Positions 11,222 to 21,807 of a stretch of DNA of 64,000 nucleotides are shown here, piece after piece. The translations under genes and the position numbers were made by a program. This DNA comes from Gari tellinella (lineage: Eukaryota > Mollusca > Bivalvia > Cardiida > Psammobiidae), in contig OV277874.1 in NCBI GenBank assembly GCA_922989275.2, positions 17,162,154 to 17,226,153 of the forward strand, read 5' to 3'. The first letter of the stretch is position 1, and each line of letters opens with the position of its first letter. Below the pieces are notes generated by a model, which was not told the DNA's origin, did no database searches, and saw only the letters and a list, made by a program, of their open reading frames with translations.

Positions 11222-11530
11222 GCAAACGTATCAGGGATATCATCAATCTATCTATTCGCGGACGACATAAAAATCTTCAGAATCCTTAAAACATTACAAG
11301 ATAAAGAAACTTTACAGAGAGACTTAAACATCATTACAAACTGGACAAGAAATGTCTCCTTAAACTCCACCCTCAGAAATTTTAAAGTATGTACCTTGGT
11401 TAAACTAGCTAAGATCCTGACTTCACCTATGAAGTGGTGAACACAAAGCTTGAATATGTCAGCGAGGAAAAAGACATTGGTGTTATATAGATAACGAACT
11501 AATTTTTGATAAGCACATTAGTGAAAAATA
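11222..11530 (+). pseudogene. CR1-type LINE reverse transcriptase fragment
   Basis: Frame one translates as ISSIYLFADDIKIFR, then LQRDLNIITNW, matching the RT palm motif (FADD in place of YADD) and the following helix of CR1/L2-type LINEs. After about 11400 the reading moves to another frame, where FTYEVVNTKLEYVSEEKDIG and IDNELIFDKHISEK follow in the order known for this family, with an in-frame stop between them. It is therefore a short dead fragment with at least one frameshift and one stop, flanked upstream by a family B MITE. Confidence 0.75.
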
Positions 11531-11599
11531 AAAAAGGCCAACTCTATGTCTGCTATTATACTACTATGCTAGTATGATTACTACTGTGATAAATTTACA

Positions 11600-12590
11600 A
11601 AATCAATTTCGAAATAAAATTTGGTAAAACGCTATGTTGGTAATGTATCTTTGTATTCTCCCGCCGATAATGTAAGTCGTCGTGCATGTCAAAAGGTTGT
11701 GTCCATTCATAAGAACAGTAATAACGTTATTTAACATGACCAAAAGGGACTGATTTTGGACTAGTCCAATATGAAGCCTTGTTACAAAAAGAAAAAATGT
11801 CCCTGTAACATCCAATAATTATTGTTATAAAAGTAATTATATAGTTCAGAAAACGTTGGAATCTGTGCATTACGAGGAGCATAGCACTCTTCAGACATTA
11901 CTTACTGACCTAATAATTTTTTTAAAAGTAAAAATTCTTTATTTGTTTTTGAAATATATAAGTTTATGTCTGAATTTTAATATAAACAAGATTTCATTAC
12001 AATTAAAAGGCTCAGCTGTTTTAAATCTCATTTTTTTAAAAAAAAAAAATCTCATTTTGCGAAAGAAAAAAGTTGACATGAATTTTCGAACTCTATGAAA
12101 TTTTTCTAGATTCCTATATCTATAATTTGATTTTAAAACATGAACATCTACTTCAATTGCTTCAATTATAGCCTGGTTTGATATATCAAAATGTGTTATA
12201 GGTTTCAACAAAACCTCTTGAACATAACAGTAGTGTCATTTTTTATGATATTTTCAGTAAGAGTTAAATATTACCTATATTTTTGTTATTTTGTAAAATA
12301 ATATGATTTTAAATTGCCTAATATGTGTACAATTGTCTGAATTAATATGACCAAAAATGTCATAAAATTATTTCAAATAATAAAACCGTAATGGTAATTA
12401 TAGTATCCAAATTTGTTAGAAACAGTACCAGAAAAATACACAAAAACGGTCCAGTGCCCTTGACTTGAAGTCATTTACGCTCGTTGGGTGACATATCTTG
12501 TCATGTGATCTTACTGTGCATTATACCATTGTGTAGGCGAAGAATGGCTCTTGCATTTTTATTATTAAAGTTATTGATCTAGTTGCATTA
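11600..12590. other. No gene recognised; AT-rich
   Basis: Long AT-rich stretch with A/T runs near 12035-12050 and no supported exon. Confidence 0.35.
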
Positions 12591-12594
12591 ATTA

Positions 12595-12665
12595 TGACAT
12601 AGACATAGTTTATTTGGTAACTTATACACATTGTATCTCGTTACATCAGCATATATAATCAAATT
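12595..12665 (-). mobile_element. LINE 3' end fragment
   Basis: The minus strand ends CCAAATAAACTATGTCTATGTC, an AATAAA signal plus a TATGTC repeat, like other LINE tails in this window. Only the tip is visible. Confidence 0.35.
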
Positions 12666-12669
12666 GTTT

Positions 12670-13100
12670 AAACAGGTCAAATCATATCACGTGACAAAAC
12701 TATTTTCTTATGTATAAATCCAAACAAAAAAGATCATATGATTGAGATCAATCACAGAAAGAAAAAGAGAAAAAGATTCCTCGGATGAAATATGAGGAGA
12801 ATGAACACCTATTTTCAAGTGAACCACGTTATTGTAATTTTGTAAATAGTGGACGTCTAGAACAGAGCGAAGCAAAGCAGAAAACTCCTAACGGAATTCA
12901 CGGCCCAGCCCATCTCTGCTCAGGTATCCATCTGTTTTAAACCCCGAAAGCTCACAACCAGGGAAAAGGTTAAAGCGATGGCACATTTTGCATTATATAT
13001 AATGTACATGTATATGTATATAACTTATAGTAACAAAGTAACAACATAATTACGCACAGCGGACTATACGATTCACTCTCAAAAGAGCACGTACAAAATC
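12670..13100. other. No gene recognised
   Basis: Nothing with coding or element structure beyond a short AG-rich run near 12760. Confidence 0.3.
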
Positions 13101-13104
13101 AGGT

Positions 13105-13185
13105 AGGCCAATTGCAACCAGTTATTGTCCAAATTAGACGTCGAGTAACTCTGCGTCTGATCGGGGTCTGGCCTGTTTGCCCGAC
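13105..13185. mobile_element. B-type hairpin remnant
   Basis: Contains TCCAAATTAGACGTCG...GCGTCTGATCGGGG and a GTTTGCC edge; arms mismatched. Confidence 0.4.
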
Positions 13186-13439
13186 ATATTAAGAAAGAAT
13201 AATTGTTTCGCACTGTACTTAATATATACAAACATATCAACAAGAGTAACAGTCGTTCAAGTAGGTTTCATCATAAGCGAAATGAAACCACTTAAAGGGC
13301 TGAAACATCAAATAAAGAGGGTAAAGCAAATTAGCAATGGACCCCCTTTAATTACCGTGTTTCATGAAAGCGACATGGAGCACATTAAAAGGGAAGCACA
13401 TTCGATTCTAGCGACATGTACATTCGTCGTTAACAAACA

Positions 13440-13600
13440 GTGAACTTGTAAAGCTTGTCATTTTCCTATGCAAACAGTGCATATCCTGGTCGTGGGGTTC
13501 CTAATGTAGCCCATCGATCTGGGTATGCACTGTTTGTACTTTTCAAAATACGTATATTCAAGTTAAACCTAAATATCAAAATAGACTATTCTACATGTAA
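13440..13600. mobile_element. Family D MITE copy
   Basis: GCAAACAGTGCATATCCTGG...GATCTGGGTATGCACTGTTTG hairpin, followed by the D flank AAGTTAAACCTAAATATCAAAATAGACTA. Confidence 0.5.
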
Positions 13601-13604
13601 TTGC

Positions 13605-14880
13605 AGCACGTGCTAATGTAGTCTAACAGTAAATAACATAGTTGACAAGAGAGAAGCGAAAAGTACAGTGTAGCCCTCCCCAACCGGACATTTAAAAAAT
13701 CGAAGTCAAATTGAGACAAATGCATCGTCAACCAAGAACAAGAAGAAAACAGAGTGAGGCGCTGCCTCCGGAATGCCTCAGGCTGTTTGGATCCTGTTCT
13801 GGCGACGAAATGCACAAGTGCGAGGTATGTGGCGTAAGGTCCGAGGGAAGTAGGCTACACTGTAATTCATTTTTCATTATGAAACACCACTCGTATGAGC
13901 AAATGGTCATTTTCTCACAATGTTTTCAATACTGTCTGCAGAAGCGCACAGGGAGCGATATTTGGGATGAATGTTCAAATATGATGATTAGCTAATCAAA
14001 ACTAAGTCTGGATTACCTGCCCCTACCCTACGTTAAATAAGACCATGTAAAGCCCAATAATGGCTGCTCACATGAAAATGACTACTACAGTTGGTTGGTG
14101 AGGTTATATGAGCTGTTATAGAGATGTTTCTTATTTTAGGTAGTTCGCAATACTTATTGCAACAAATGGATTCAGATCAGGTTTATACAAAGCAACATTA
14201 CCAATTCAAAAAATGTCATTCGCGAATGAAATAAGTAGAAATTGGGGAAACTAATCATTTTTAAAAGAAGCCCTATTTTATAGATAAGTTGGATGGTAGA
14301 GTTGTACTGAGATGGTGGTCTAGTACATAGGGCACCTGCTTCAGCAGAATCTATTTTTTTTTTCGTTTTACAGTCACAACATTTTAAACGAAGTAAAGAT
14401 TAAACTGAGAATTTTTCAGAAACCTTCTAATATTTAATATAATACTCATAATAAACACCAGGGGTAGATCTATAAACCTTTATATGTACCATAGCATTTA
14501 CCCTACTTTTCATCGTATAACTTCAAACATATTTGCTCAGTTCTATCCAAACTTGGAGAAATTTTAATAAAAAGGTTCACTTTATATTGTCTGATAAACT
14601 TTACACTTGTTCATGTTCCGTGGCGAAAACTTAGGGATTATGGAAATTCTGAGATTTCACCAACATTTTCAACTTCATTGAATTTTACATTTTAATGTTC
14701 TTAGAGATGCTATTCGTTGGTAAAAACAATGGTTTACATTTCAATGATGACTTGCATCATGATTGAATTATAAAGCATGTTCTTTAACTCAAACAATGCA
14801 CCTGCATGAGACATTTACATGCGTAAGTCACATTAGAACATGTAGAATGAAACTCATGCAAATTGTGTTGAAAAATAACC
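13605..14880. other. No gene recognised
   Basis: One half-hairpin remnant of B type near 13785 (AGGCTGTTTGGATCCTG) and a tRNA-like A-box phrase near 14320 (TGGTGGTCTAGTACATAGGG) without a matching B box. No supported exon. Confidence 0.35.
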
Positions 14881-14884
14881 GAGT

Positions 14885-14935
14885 GTCGAACAGTATGAAA
14901 GGCGGCATTTGACCAGGATCCAAACTGTGTGGAAA
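14885..14935. mobile_element. B-type hairpin remnant with deleted tip
   Basis: GTGTCGAACAGTATGAAAGG, then GACCAGGATCCAAACTGTGTGG; the GC-rich tip is gone. Confidence 0.4.
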
Positions 14936-15224
14936 GTTAAATGTTGTCTATTCAAAGTGAAAACAACTAAATTATTAATATCCAATTCGCAGTCCACCAA
15001 TGTTAGACAATATGCATTACCCAGTACACCTTTTATCAATTCCCGGTATCCGTATCATGATTATGATGATTCTAAAGCACCACCTGTCATGTGCCGAAAA
15101 AGAACTTAAAAAGGAAAACGCGCATATACATGTACTTATCCTAGTTGCTTTGGTTTTACTACCTTTGTGTCGAAATGCGGCAAATTGTATAGTAATATTC
15201 TGGATACGTTTACACCCAGTGTAG

Positions 15225-15428
15225 TTGACCCCGGTCATATCATGTGACACTAAGCCGTGTCGTATTGATTATGACAGATGTTCTTTTATCAGTTTAGTAT
15301 GGTTTTAAATCATCCGTTATAGTATTTTGGGTCTGTTTTGAACAGTTCAAAGACCGGTATTGCCCATAAGAACGGTCAAACATTATTATGAACATTGGTT
15401 GTATTTCAAACAATACAAAGAGAGGAGA
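15225..15428. repeat. Dispersed ~200-bp repeat H, copy 1
   Basis: Shares with 24433-24645 an ordered set of blocks: GTGACACTAAGCCGTGT, GATTTTAAATC-like, GGTC.GT, GCCCAT.AGAA, GTCAAACATTATTAT and TTGTATTTCA. No ends or ORF identified. Confidence 0.5.
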
Positions 15429-15554
15429 GATCTTACATAGGAAATGCCTGTTGTCCAATCCATTTCATTATGTGATTAAATATTGTTTAAACCAAACATT
15501 AAATTAAGATATGTCAGTTTACAAAATGGGGCTTTCACGCCTTCACTGCCAATG

Positions 15555-15765
15555 GCGCCAAAATGCGACTTTGCAAACAGTATGGATCCTGTTCAGACGC
15601 CGCGTAATACTGTTTGACACGCGTATCTGCATTTCTTTAAATCACACTTCCTTAAATATAACTTCAAAACCATCTTGCAGACAACAATATGGAAGCAGAC
15701 GACAATAAGGCAGTGCAGGGGTTAAAACCTCACGATTAATTTGGCAGATAAATAGTTAATTACTA
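15555..15765. mobile_element. Family B MITE copy
   Basis: GCAAACAGTATGGATCCTG, TTCAGACGCCGCGTAA, then CTGTTTGACACG; the tip and part of one arm are deleted. The flank TTGCAGACAACAATATGGAAGCAGACGACAA is typical for the family. Confidence 0.5.
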
Positions 15766-15771
15766 GTGAGT

Positions 15772-15838
15772 GACAGGCCGTCACGAAGCTGAAGAAGTCT
15801 GAAACAGTCTGATGAAAGCCTTTTTAGGTATGAGTTTT
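15772..15838 (+). repeat. Second copy of the CTGA.GAA repeat
   Basis: GGCCGTCACGAAGCTGAAGAAG, then CAGTCTGATGAAAGCC and TTTAGGTATGAG align with the minus-strand repeat at 10690-10765. Confidence 0.4.
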
Positions 15839-16217
15839 AAAAATGTTTTTTGTTTAAAAATTCGTAATTATGTATTTATATGGACGCTTCATATCCTTTA
15901 CAAGTATTTCGAAGGCAAAAATGTCATGGCAGTGGCAGTCTCTTTAAAAGATCAAATGATTCGATCGCTTAGAAGAAATCTCGTTACCTACTAGTATGTA
16001 TTTCAAATACTAAGAACAGCTAAAGAATGACAACAGATAAGCAGAACATATCAATGAATCTGCTGTTCTACTGTCACCTGTATTAAACGCCATAAATGAG
16101 AGTTCTGTTTTAATTTATAGAGATTTTGAAGAACCAATCTTTGTCTTGTGCATGCACGTGTGATAACTTGGTACATACTCGTTGGTGTCCAGTAGGGATG
16201 ACGTTATCAGTTCGCAA

Positions 16218-16594
16218 TACAGTGGAATCCCTCCAAACCAGAACCTCTAAATACCGGAATTCCCTCTAAACCGGACGAAAAATTTGGTCCCGTTTCCAAC
16301 CCTTCTTTATTTTTACCCATTTCACCATAAATACTCCTTTTTACCTCTTTGGTTTATTCCTACACTGAAGAACATAGTTTATACAATCTAGCAAATGACA
16401 GTTTAAAGAAGGTTGAAAGTAAAGCAGAATGCGCCTTAAGGCGCATTCTGCTTTACTTTCAATCTGCTTTAAATAATCAGATGATTTCATACTAGAAACA
16501 AGCTATGGGTTACAACTCCTCTAAACCGGAAACCTATCTAAACTGGACATTTATGTCGTGCCTACACATGTCCGGTAAACAGATTTGTGCTGTA
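16218..16594. mobile_element. TA-type MITE (CAGTGGAATCCCT end) carrying an A hairpin
   Basis: Left end TACAGTGGAATCCCTCC with repeated CTCTAAA(C/T)CGG motifs. Right end CGGTAAACAGATTTGTGCTGTA. The phrase CTCTAAACCGGA recurs near both ends, as in pogo/Tigger-like elements. A family A hairpin occupies the middle (about 16404-16472). Confidence 0.55.
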
Positions 16595-16604
16595 GCAATT
16601 TCTT

Positions 16605-16680
16605 TTTCATTGCAAATAGTTTGAAGCTAGACCAGACACCTAGTCAATCGGTGTTTTATAAGGTTCCACAATGTTTGTCA
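16605..16680. mobile_element. B-type hairpin remnant
   Basis: GCAAATAGTTTGAAGCTAGACCAGACACC...AATGTTTGTC; arms decayed. Confidence 0.35.
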
Positions 16681-16812
16681 CACACATATTGAAATGTGTC
16701 AACAGCATTACAACACACTTATAATTTTCTACACCTCATTGTATGGCGTAAGCGTTTTGTTTCGTCTGAAAATGAAACGATAACATCTTCCCCGCTGTTC
16801 TGTTAATCTTAC

Positions 16813-17107
16813 CCGGGTTTACGTAGTACAGATCTTTTTTTGTTGTAGAACTGATATTGGTGTATGGAAAGTCAGCTGGGTTTTTGCTGTTCATCTCACA
16901 TTTTCCATCACTGGGGATGAAATTCACCGAGCCACACACATCATCCAACTTGCACAGACTGCAACACTCTATCGGGGACCTGCCTGGTAATGTCTTGTAT
17001 GTATGTCCAAATGAAGAGTTTTTCTGTACTATGAAAGAGCCGCTCGTTGATGCCAGGCAAAGGTAGGCCAGAAAGAAGACGTGTGCAAATCTTTTATGAG
17101 CAGCCAT
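16813..17107 (-). CDS. Signal peptide and PAN/apple-like exon (first exon of a secreted lectin gene)
   Basis: The minus-strand ATG at 17107 opens a strong signal peptide: positive MAAHKR, hydrophobic FFLAYLCLA, and a small-residue cleavage region near residues 20-24. Residues 25-98 form a PAN/apple-like module with five cysteines (C48, C49, C52, C58, C70). Its typical spacing appears as IECCSLC, VCGSVNF and GKCEMN. The ORF runs on to 16736, but GGGTAAGA at YYVNPG is a good donor (GT at 16811-16812). The exon would then be 295 nt and end in phase 1, matching the phase-1 acceptor of the lectin exon at 3560. PAN plus C-type lectin is a plausible secreted mollusc architecture. Upstream, TTATAAT (17187-17193, minus) with an inverted CCAAT further up could serve as promoter. 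If the donor is not used, the product is a 123-residue secreted protein. Confidence 0.75.
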
Positions 17108-17186
17108 TTTTCAAATGTTCTCGTTGATATCAGTGTAAGTAAAAACGGATAAACCCTCTACAACGCTTAAGTCGGCTACACTGGCA

Positions 17187-17230
17187 ATTATAATCAGCAT
17201 AGAACCAGATCAACCTACAACCAATCATTA
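17187..17230 (-). promoter_or_regulatory. Possible TATA/CCAAT promoter of the PAN/lectin gene
   Basis: On the minus strand ATTGG (inverted CCAAT) precedes TTATAAT by roughly 35 bp, and the ATG lies 80 bp downstream. Weak evidence, based only on spacing. Confidence 0.2.
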
Positions 17231-17280
17231 AATCAAACAATTAATCTATCAACTTCCGTCTGAGAGGATATTCGCGAAGG

Positions 17281-17452
17281 GTTGCGTCCACAGGTGCTTG
17301 TATTGTATGTTTGTTTTCCCTGTGTATGTAGATCTAGATCGATTTAAAAAAAAAAAAAAAAAAAAATTGTTTTTTTTTTTTTTTTTTAAATCGATCTAGA
17401 TCTACATACACAGGGAAAACAAACATACAATACAAGCACCTGTGGTTGCGTC
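17281..17452. mobile_element. 156-bp near-perfect palindromic transposon with 8-bp target duplication
   Basis: The element at 17289-17444 begins CACAGGTGCTTGTATTG and ends with the exact complement. The 57-bp outer arms are identical; the inner arms are an A run (about 21) facing a T run (about 18) around a TTG centre. GTTGCGTC lies directly on both sides (17281-17288, 17445-17452). An 8-bp duplication suggests a hAT-type transposase. Identical arms imply a recent insertion. Confidence 0.85.
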
Positions 17453-17454
17453 TA

Positions 17455-18075
17455 ACAATCCTTCCTCTCTTTCTTTACACTTTATGTTGATGTCTACATG
17501 GCAGTTTGTTTTCAAATTGCTATGCTATTTATACTGAAAATAGTAATGTTACCTCTATTATTGTCATGTCACTGTTTGGTTAATATTTAGGGAGCGGGCA
17601 TTATATAATGTTGTAAAACTCCCCTGCATGTGAATTGTATGCACTAAATATGTTTAAACTAAAAAACTAAACATACGTTGATTTACTCGGTGCCTGATCT
17701 GGCTCCAACCCGTTTGCAAAGGGGGCACTAGTTGACTTAGAACTAATTCTTTCATTTAGACTAAGACATTCTTTTATCAGTCTGATTTGCTTAAAATGAA
17801 ATTATGTATTATAAGTATAAAATCCTGGAAAGTAATTCATTTGAAGAAATTAAGAACGTGCTAAATATAATCAGATAATTGATTCAGAATTTTGGATATC
17901 TTCTATTCTAAAGTATAAATTTCAAATGTCAAACTCCGTTTAGTGAAACGCTGTACATAGATCTAGGTCTGTAAATGATTGTCACAACTATAATATTATG
18001 TATAAATGTTATTATTCTGATTTACAAAATTAAATGAATTTAATCCTTAAGCAATGAACTACGCATTTTTCGATA
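17455..18075. other. No gene recognised
   Basis: A B-type half hairpin near 17690-17720 (GGTGCCTGATCTGGCTCC). Otherwise AT-rich unique sequence. Confidence 0.35.
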
Positions 18076-18079
18076 CCCC

Positions 18080-18336
18080 CAATATTAACACTTTCACTCT
18101 AAATGACGTTATAAAGCGCATTTGCAAACAGTTTTGATCCTCATCAGACGTCGCGTAACGCGGCGTCTGATGAGGATCAAAACTGTTTGCCACTTGTTTT
18201 GAAATTACGTCAGTAATACTGTCTTAAATCTAACTTTGAAACGAGATTGCAGACAACAATATTGAAACAGACGACAATATGTCGATGAAGGGGTAAAATT
18301 CTTACGATAAATTTGGTCATGAAAGGGTTTAAACAA
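18080..18336. mobile_element. TTAA-type MITE, family B (well preserved)
   Basis: Starts ATTAACACTTTCACTC and ends CATGAAAGGGTTTAAA. The hairpin GCAAACAGTTTTGATCCTCA...TGAGGATCAAAACTGTTTGC is perfect around GACGTCGCG/CGCGGCGTC. The right flank has AGACGACAATATGTCGATGA. Confidence 0.7.
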
Positions 18337-18337
18337 A

Positions 18338-18578
18338 GGGGCCCGTTTTACTAAACTACTTACGCAAAATTTTTGCGTAAGTCAAAATCGTTTAACTCTT
18401 ATTTTTCGATCATAAACGTTTGCAAACAGCACGTAGCCAGATCAGAGGACGCGCTAAAAGCGCGTCCTCTGATCTGGCTATTTGCTGTTTGTAGAAAGTG
18501 ATCATAAAAAATATATATTAAAAATTAAAATTTTGACTTACGCAAATAATTTGCGTAAGTTGTTTAGTAAAACGGGCC
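18338..18578. mobile_element. Palindromic MITE, family J (GGGCCCGTTTTACTAAAC ends)
   Basis: Outer arms GGCCCGTTTTACTAAAC and ACTTACGCAAA...TTTGCGTAAGT are mirrored at both ends. The centre is a hairpin of the GCAAACAG...GATCAGAGGACGCGC type (18421-18490). No ORF. Confidence 0.7.
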
Positions 18579-18597
18579 TTCGACCAAATTCTATCTT

Positions 18598-18800
18598 AAC
18601 CCATTCACTGCCACTCTACCCATTACCCCGAGTACAATGGTTATATGCAAACAGTTTGGATTGTGACCAGGATCCAAACTATTTGACATTCAATTTTATA
18701 TTTCTTACTCCAAAATACATGAAATTAAAACGTGAGAAATAAAAGCAGACGGCAATTGTTTTAAGCTGATGACGCCGGTGAATAAATTAGTTAATACAGT
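18598..18800. mobile_element. TTAA-type MITE, family B
   Basis: TTAACCCATTCACTGCCA at the left. Hairpin with deleted tip (TTTGGATTGTGACCAGGATCC). Right flank AGCAGACGGCAATTG and GATGACGCCGGTGAAT. Confidence 0.6.
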
Positions 18801-18949
18801 TTACACACTGCTTAGTCCAGTCTTGCTCTACATGTATTGGTCCGCTTGTAAAACAAAGTATTCATCTTTATACTATGATAAAAACTTTATTTGTTCCCAT
18901 TGTAGCGAACTGAAAACAATCGAAATGCTATAGATATATAATATTTAGC

Positions 18950-19190
18950 CAATTACTTCATAAATACGACGCCATTTAACAACTTTAAAATCATTTCTCC
19001 ACTGAAACAAAATAGTTTCACTTCTATACAACCATGTATATCAACCATAATAAATATTATATTTATCCTAACAGATGGTAGCGTAGAGCAACTTGTAAAT
19101 AAAGCAGACTACGCCCTAATGCTTTACTTTTAACATGCATCACATAGTTTTAAATCTAGAAAAAAGCTATGGGATAAAGTGCTACACACC
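18950..19190. mobile_element. Degenerate family A MITE
   Basis: TTTCTCCACTGAAACAAAATAG, CCTAACAGATGGTAGC, AAATAAAGCAGACTACGCC...GCTTTACTTTTAAC and AGCTATGGGATAAAG follow the order of better copies. Confidence 0.45.
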
Positions 19191-19633
19191 ATGTTACCGA
19201 CTTAGTAAATCTGAGTTACTCAGAGTCTGATCTATCTCCAAACAGGTTCCAATGGAAATAATTGTTTTCTCCCAAACGCGTTTATTTGAGAAACATGCCG
19301 TTTCCACTCTTCACTTGCACATAGAGACTGCAGATTCACATGTAACATGTGCTCAATTATTTGACTGTTTATGCATCAATGGCTCCCGTTTCGGACCGAA
19401 GTTAATGCATAATTTATATATGTCTGCTTTTAAACGAGAGTAACGCTCACAAACTACACCCGTCGGCAATTAATTGGATTCTGTGACAGTCAACATTTGT
19501 AAAACTAAAACTTCCAGTGAAGTGCAGCATCAATACAACTCGTATACAAAATGTTTGGGTTTTTTGGCAAGATAATGGTGGCGTAGAAAGATATTGAAGA
19601 ACGGTTCTGCTTTACTTCCATCGTTAATTAAAC

Positions 19634-20001
19634 TACAGTGCTCGCTCCCTACAACGGCCCTCCCAACAACGACCCCCTCCTTACAACGACCCTTGTCGCA
19701 GTTCCCTAAACAGGACAATTATGACTAACCCTTTTATTGCTGCAATATCGTCTGATTAAAATTGCCGTCTGCTGTTTTTCTCAAAATGATAAACATATAA
19801 TGTACATTTTGACAGAAAATAAACTAATGGCGAGTGACAAACAGCTTGAATCCAGATCAGACGCCGCGTTACGCGGCGTCTGATCTGGATTCAAGCTGTT
19901 TGCAAATGTTAGCCAATTTCCCTCCCTATAACGACTCCCTCTGAACAACGCACACACTCTTTGTCCCCCAATTGGTGTCGTTGTAGAGAGGGAGCACTGT
20001 A
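19634..20001. mobile_element. TA-type MITE, TACAGTGCTCCCTC ends, B hairpin core (best copy)
   Basis: TACAGTGCTCGCTCCCTAC at the left is mirrored by GTAGAGAGGGAGCACTGTA at the right, with TA at both borders. Inner motifs ACAACGACCC and TATAACGACTCCCTC line both arms. The middle (19834-19907) is a near-perfect B hairpin built on CAGATCAGACGCCGCG. Confidence 0.75.
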
Positions 20002-20049
20002 CTGCCTGTATTCAACACAGTTCAACCTTCTACAGCCTTACCTAGTACA

Positions 20050-20235
20050 AAATCCTTTGCAAACAGTTTGGATTCTGATCGGACGCCGCGTGACACGGCG
20101 TCTGATCAGGATCGAAACCGTTTGACACTCATTTCAATAGTTGTCAAAATACATCAAATTTGAATTCGAGAAATAAAAGCAGCGGAAAATGTTTAAGAAT
20201 GATGACGCCATGGCAGTGAATTTAACGTCATGGCG
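20050..20235. mobile_element. TTAA-type MITE, family B
   Basis: Hairpin GCAAACAGTTTGGATTCTGA...CAGGATCGAAACCGTTTG, then AGAAATAAAAGCAGCGG and GACGCCATGGCAGTGAATTTAA, the mirrored form of the TTAAC.CATTCACTGCCA end. Confidence 0.6.
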
Positions 20236-20329
20236 GAAATAGCATCCTTATACGTGCAGTTCTGGGGCTTAATCTTTTTCATTGTCAGCTATATAGGAAA
20301 GCTTTTAAAATGCACATCCAAATTACAAA

Positions 20330-20470
20330 CATGCTTCTAAAATAGCCCTCTGATCAGGATCTACAGCCTTTGCATAGGACAAGTACACATGTACATTATT
20401 TGTAAATTACAAGTACACTCGCCGCTAGGGTTGAATGTAATTTATTGTTATTTGTGATCTTCAGATGCTA
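20330..20470. mobile_element. Family D remnant
   Basis: GCCCTCTGATCAGGATCTACAGCCTTTGCATAG, followed by ACAAGTACACTCGCCGCTAGGGTTGAATG; left arm missing. Confidence 0.4.
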
Positions 20471-20479
20471 ACGGAAATG

Positions 20480-21410
20480 CCCCTGGTACTGAGCATCTGT
20501 ATTACGTGAACCTTGACACCATCACCAACAATTAGTGCGAAGGCTTATGGGATCGAACAGAATATTTGATACAAACCTATATATTTTATTTTTATTTAAG
20601 TCTCATCATGGTTACAATACATATACACGTATATACATAGAACTAAAATCAAAACCATGCCATTCTTTATAGAAATACAAGAGACTGTGCTCTTTAAGAG
20701 TAACTAAACATACAATATGTATCACAAATATCACATGATATAATATAATATATAGATCTACACGCTCAGGCTTATCTATATAAGCATATTGAACGGATAA
20801 AAAGCAAACAGCAACAGCTAATCTTACAAGGAAAACGCTTTGATACGTTCTAGACACATCAAACCTATGTGCCGGTGCAATACAAGGCGGGGGCAAAAGC
20901 TCGTGCCAAGTACGTCATTAGTCACGTGATACGGTGGGGACGGCTGTTAAATTATGTGGGCTAAAGAATATAAAGGATGCTGTGTAGGTGCAATGATGTT
21001 TAACGTGGTCTGAACGTGAAGATAAGTGTACATGAAGTGCTATCTACCGGTAAGAGGCATGCAACTGATTATATACATAAAGGGTTTAGGATAGACAACT
21101 CTACATAAATACATAACAGGTAGTATATGGATGCAGGAATTGTCCTTCTTGGATAATGTAACATCTCCCTTTTTACAAATGTTGTACATAGTTTGATATG
21201 TTATCAACTTTGTCAGTTTATCCCTGTACGTCCATGTACAATAAACAAATGTCTTAAACATAATTTCCAATATAAACAACATAACGGAAATTGACCGCTG
21301 TTACGGCTTTTGACAGTTCCTATGTAAACAGAGTCTGTAATATGTAAACAAATCTAGCTCTCTGCACTAATGGTTCAATTAGACTAGTGATTAACACTTG
21401 ATACAAGTAT
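20480..21410. other. No gene recognised
   Basis: Alternating TATATAC-rich stretch near 20615-20640. Minus-strand ORFs here (20612-20896, 21040-21282) have no recognisable domain. Confidence 0.35.
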
Positions 21411-21419
21411 CCATGTATT

Positions 21420-21805
21420 TTAACAGATTAAGTTTAAGAGGAGTTGCACATTTCTTCCTGATCTTGTTGTATAAAACTCAGTTTTTTTATCACAAGTTTT
21501 AGAATCCAAGCTCAATTTGTCATTGGTAGTGGCTTGTGAGTGTGTATCATTGTCCTTTATGCTGCTGTTGTGAGGTGTCTGTGGAGATACCTTTGATGCT
21601 GAATGCATTGAAGGATATACATTTTCGTTTACGGGCATGTTAAAGGAAACAGGGGTTTCATTTGATTTTAGCAGATGATGCCTATTTCGCCTGTAAGTTA
21701 CACCGTCCTGAGTAGTCACTAGATATGACCTGTCGTTAACCTTACTAGAAACCTGTGCTGGTTTCTAGCATTTGCCTTGCCTAATCCTTATCATTTCTCC
21801 AAAGT
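21420..21805 (-). pseudogene. Ty3/gypsy-type integrase C-terminal fragment
   Basis: On the minus strand the sequence from about 21805 translates as FGEMIRIRQGK, a TAG codon in place of the usual Trp, KPAQV, then DRSYLVTTQDGVTYRRNRHH. This is the beta-rich C-terminal part of LTR-retrotransposon integrases that ends in a YRRNR.HL motif. The open frame continues through a Ser/Thr/Asn-rich tail to 21420. Upstream it is cut off by a TA-type MITE at 21808-21988, so catalytic domains are absent. It is a dead retrotransposon remnant. Confidence 0.7.
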
Positions 21806-21807
21806 TA

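Noticed and set aside
11856..12211. Overlapping Lys/Phe-rich ORFs on both strands
   Set aside because: Low-complexity A/T runs generate them.
13711..13995. 94-residue plus-strand ORF with CEVCG
   Set aside because: Begins in sequence containing half of a B hairpin; the two cysteines alone do not support a zinc-binding domain.
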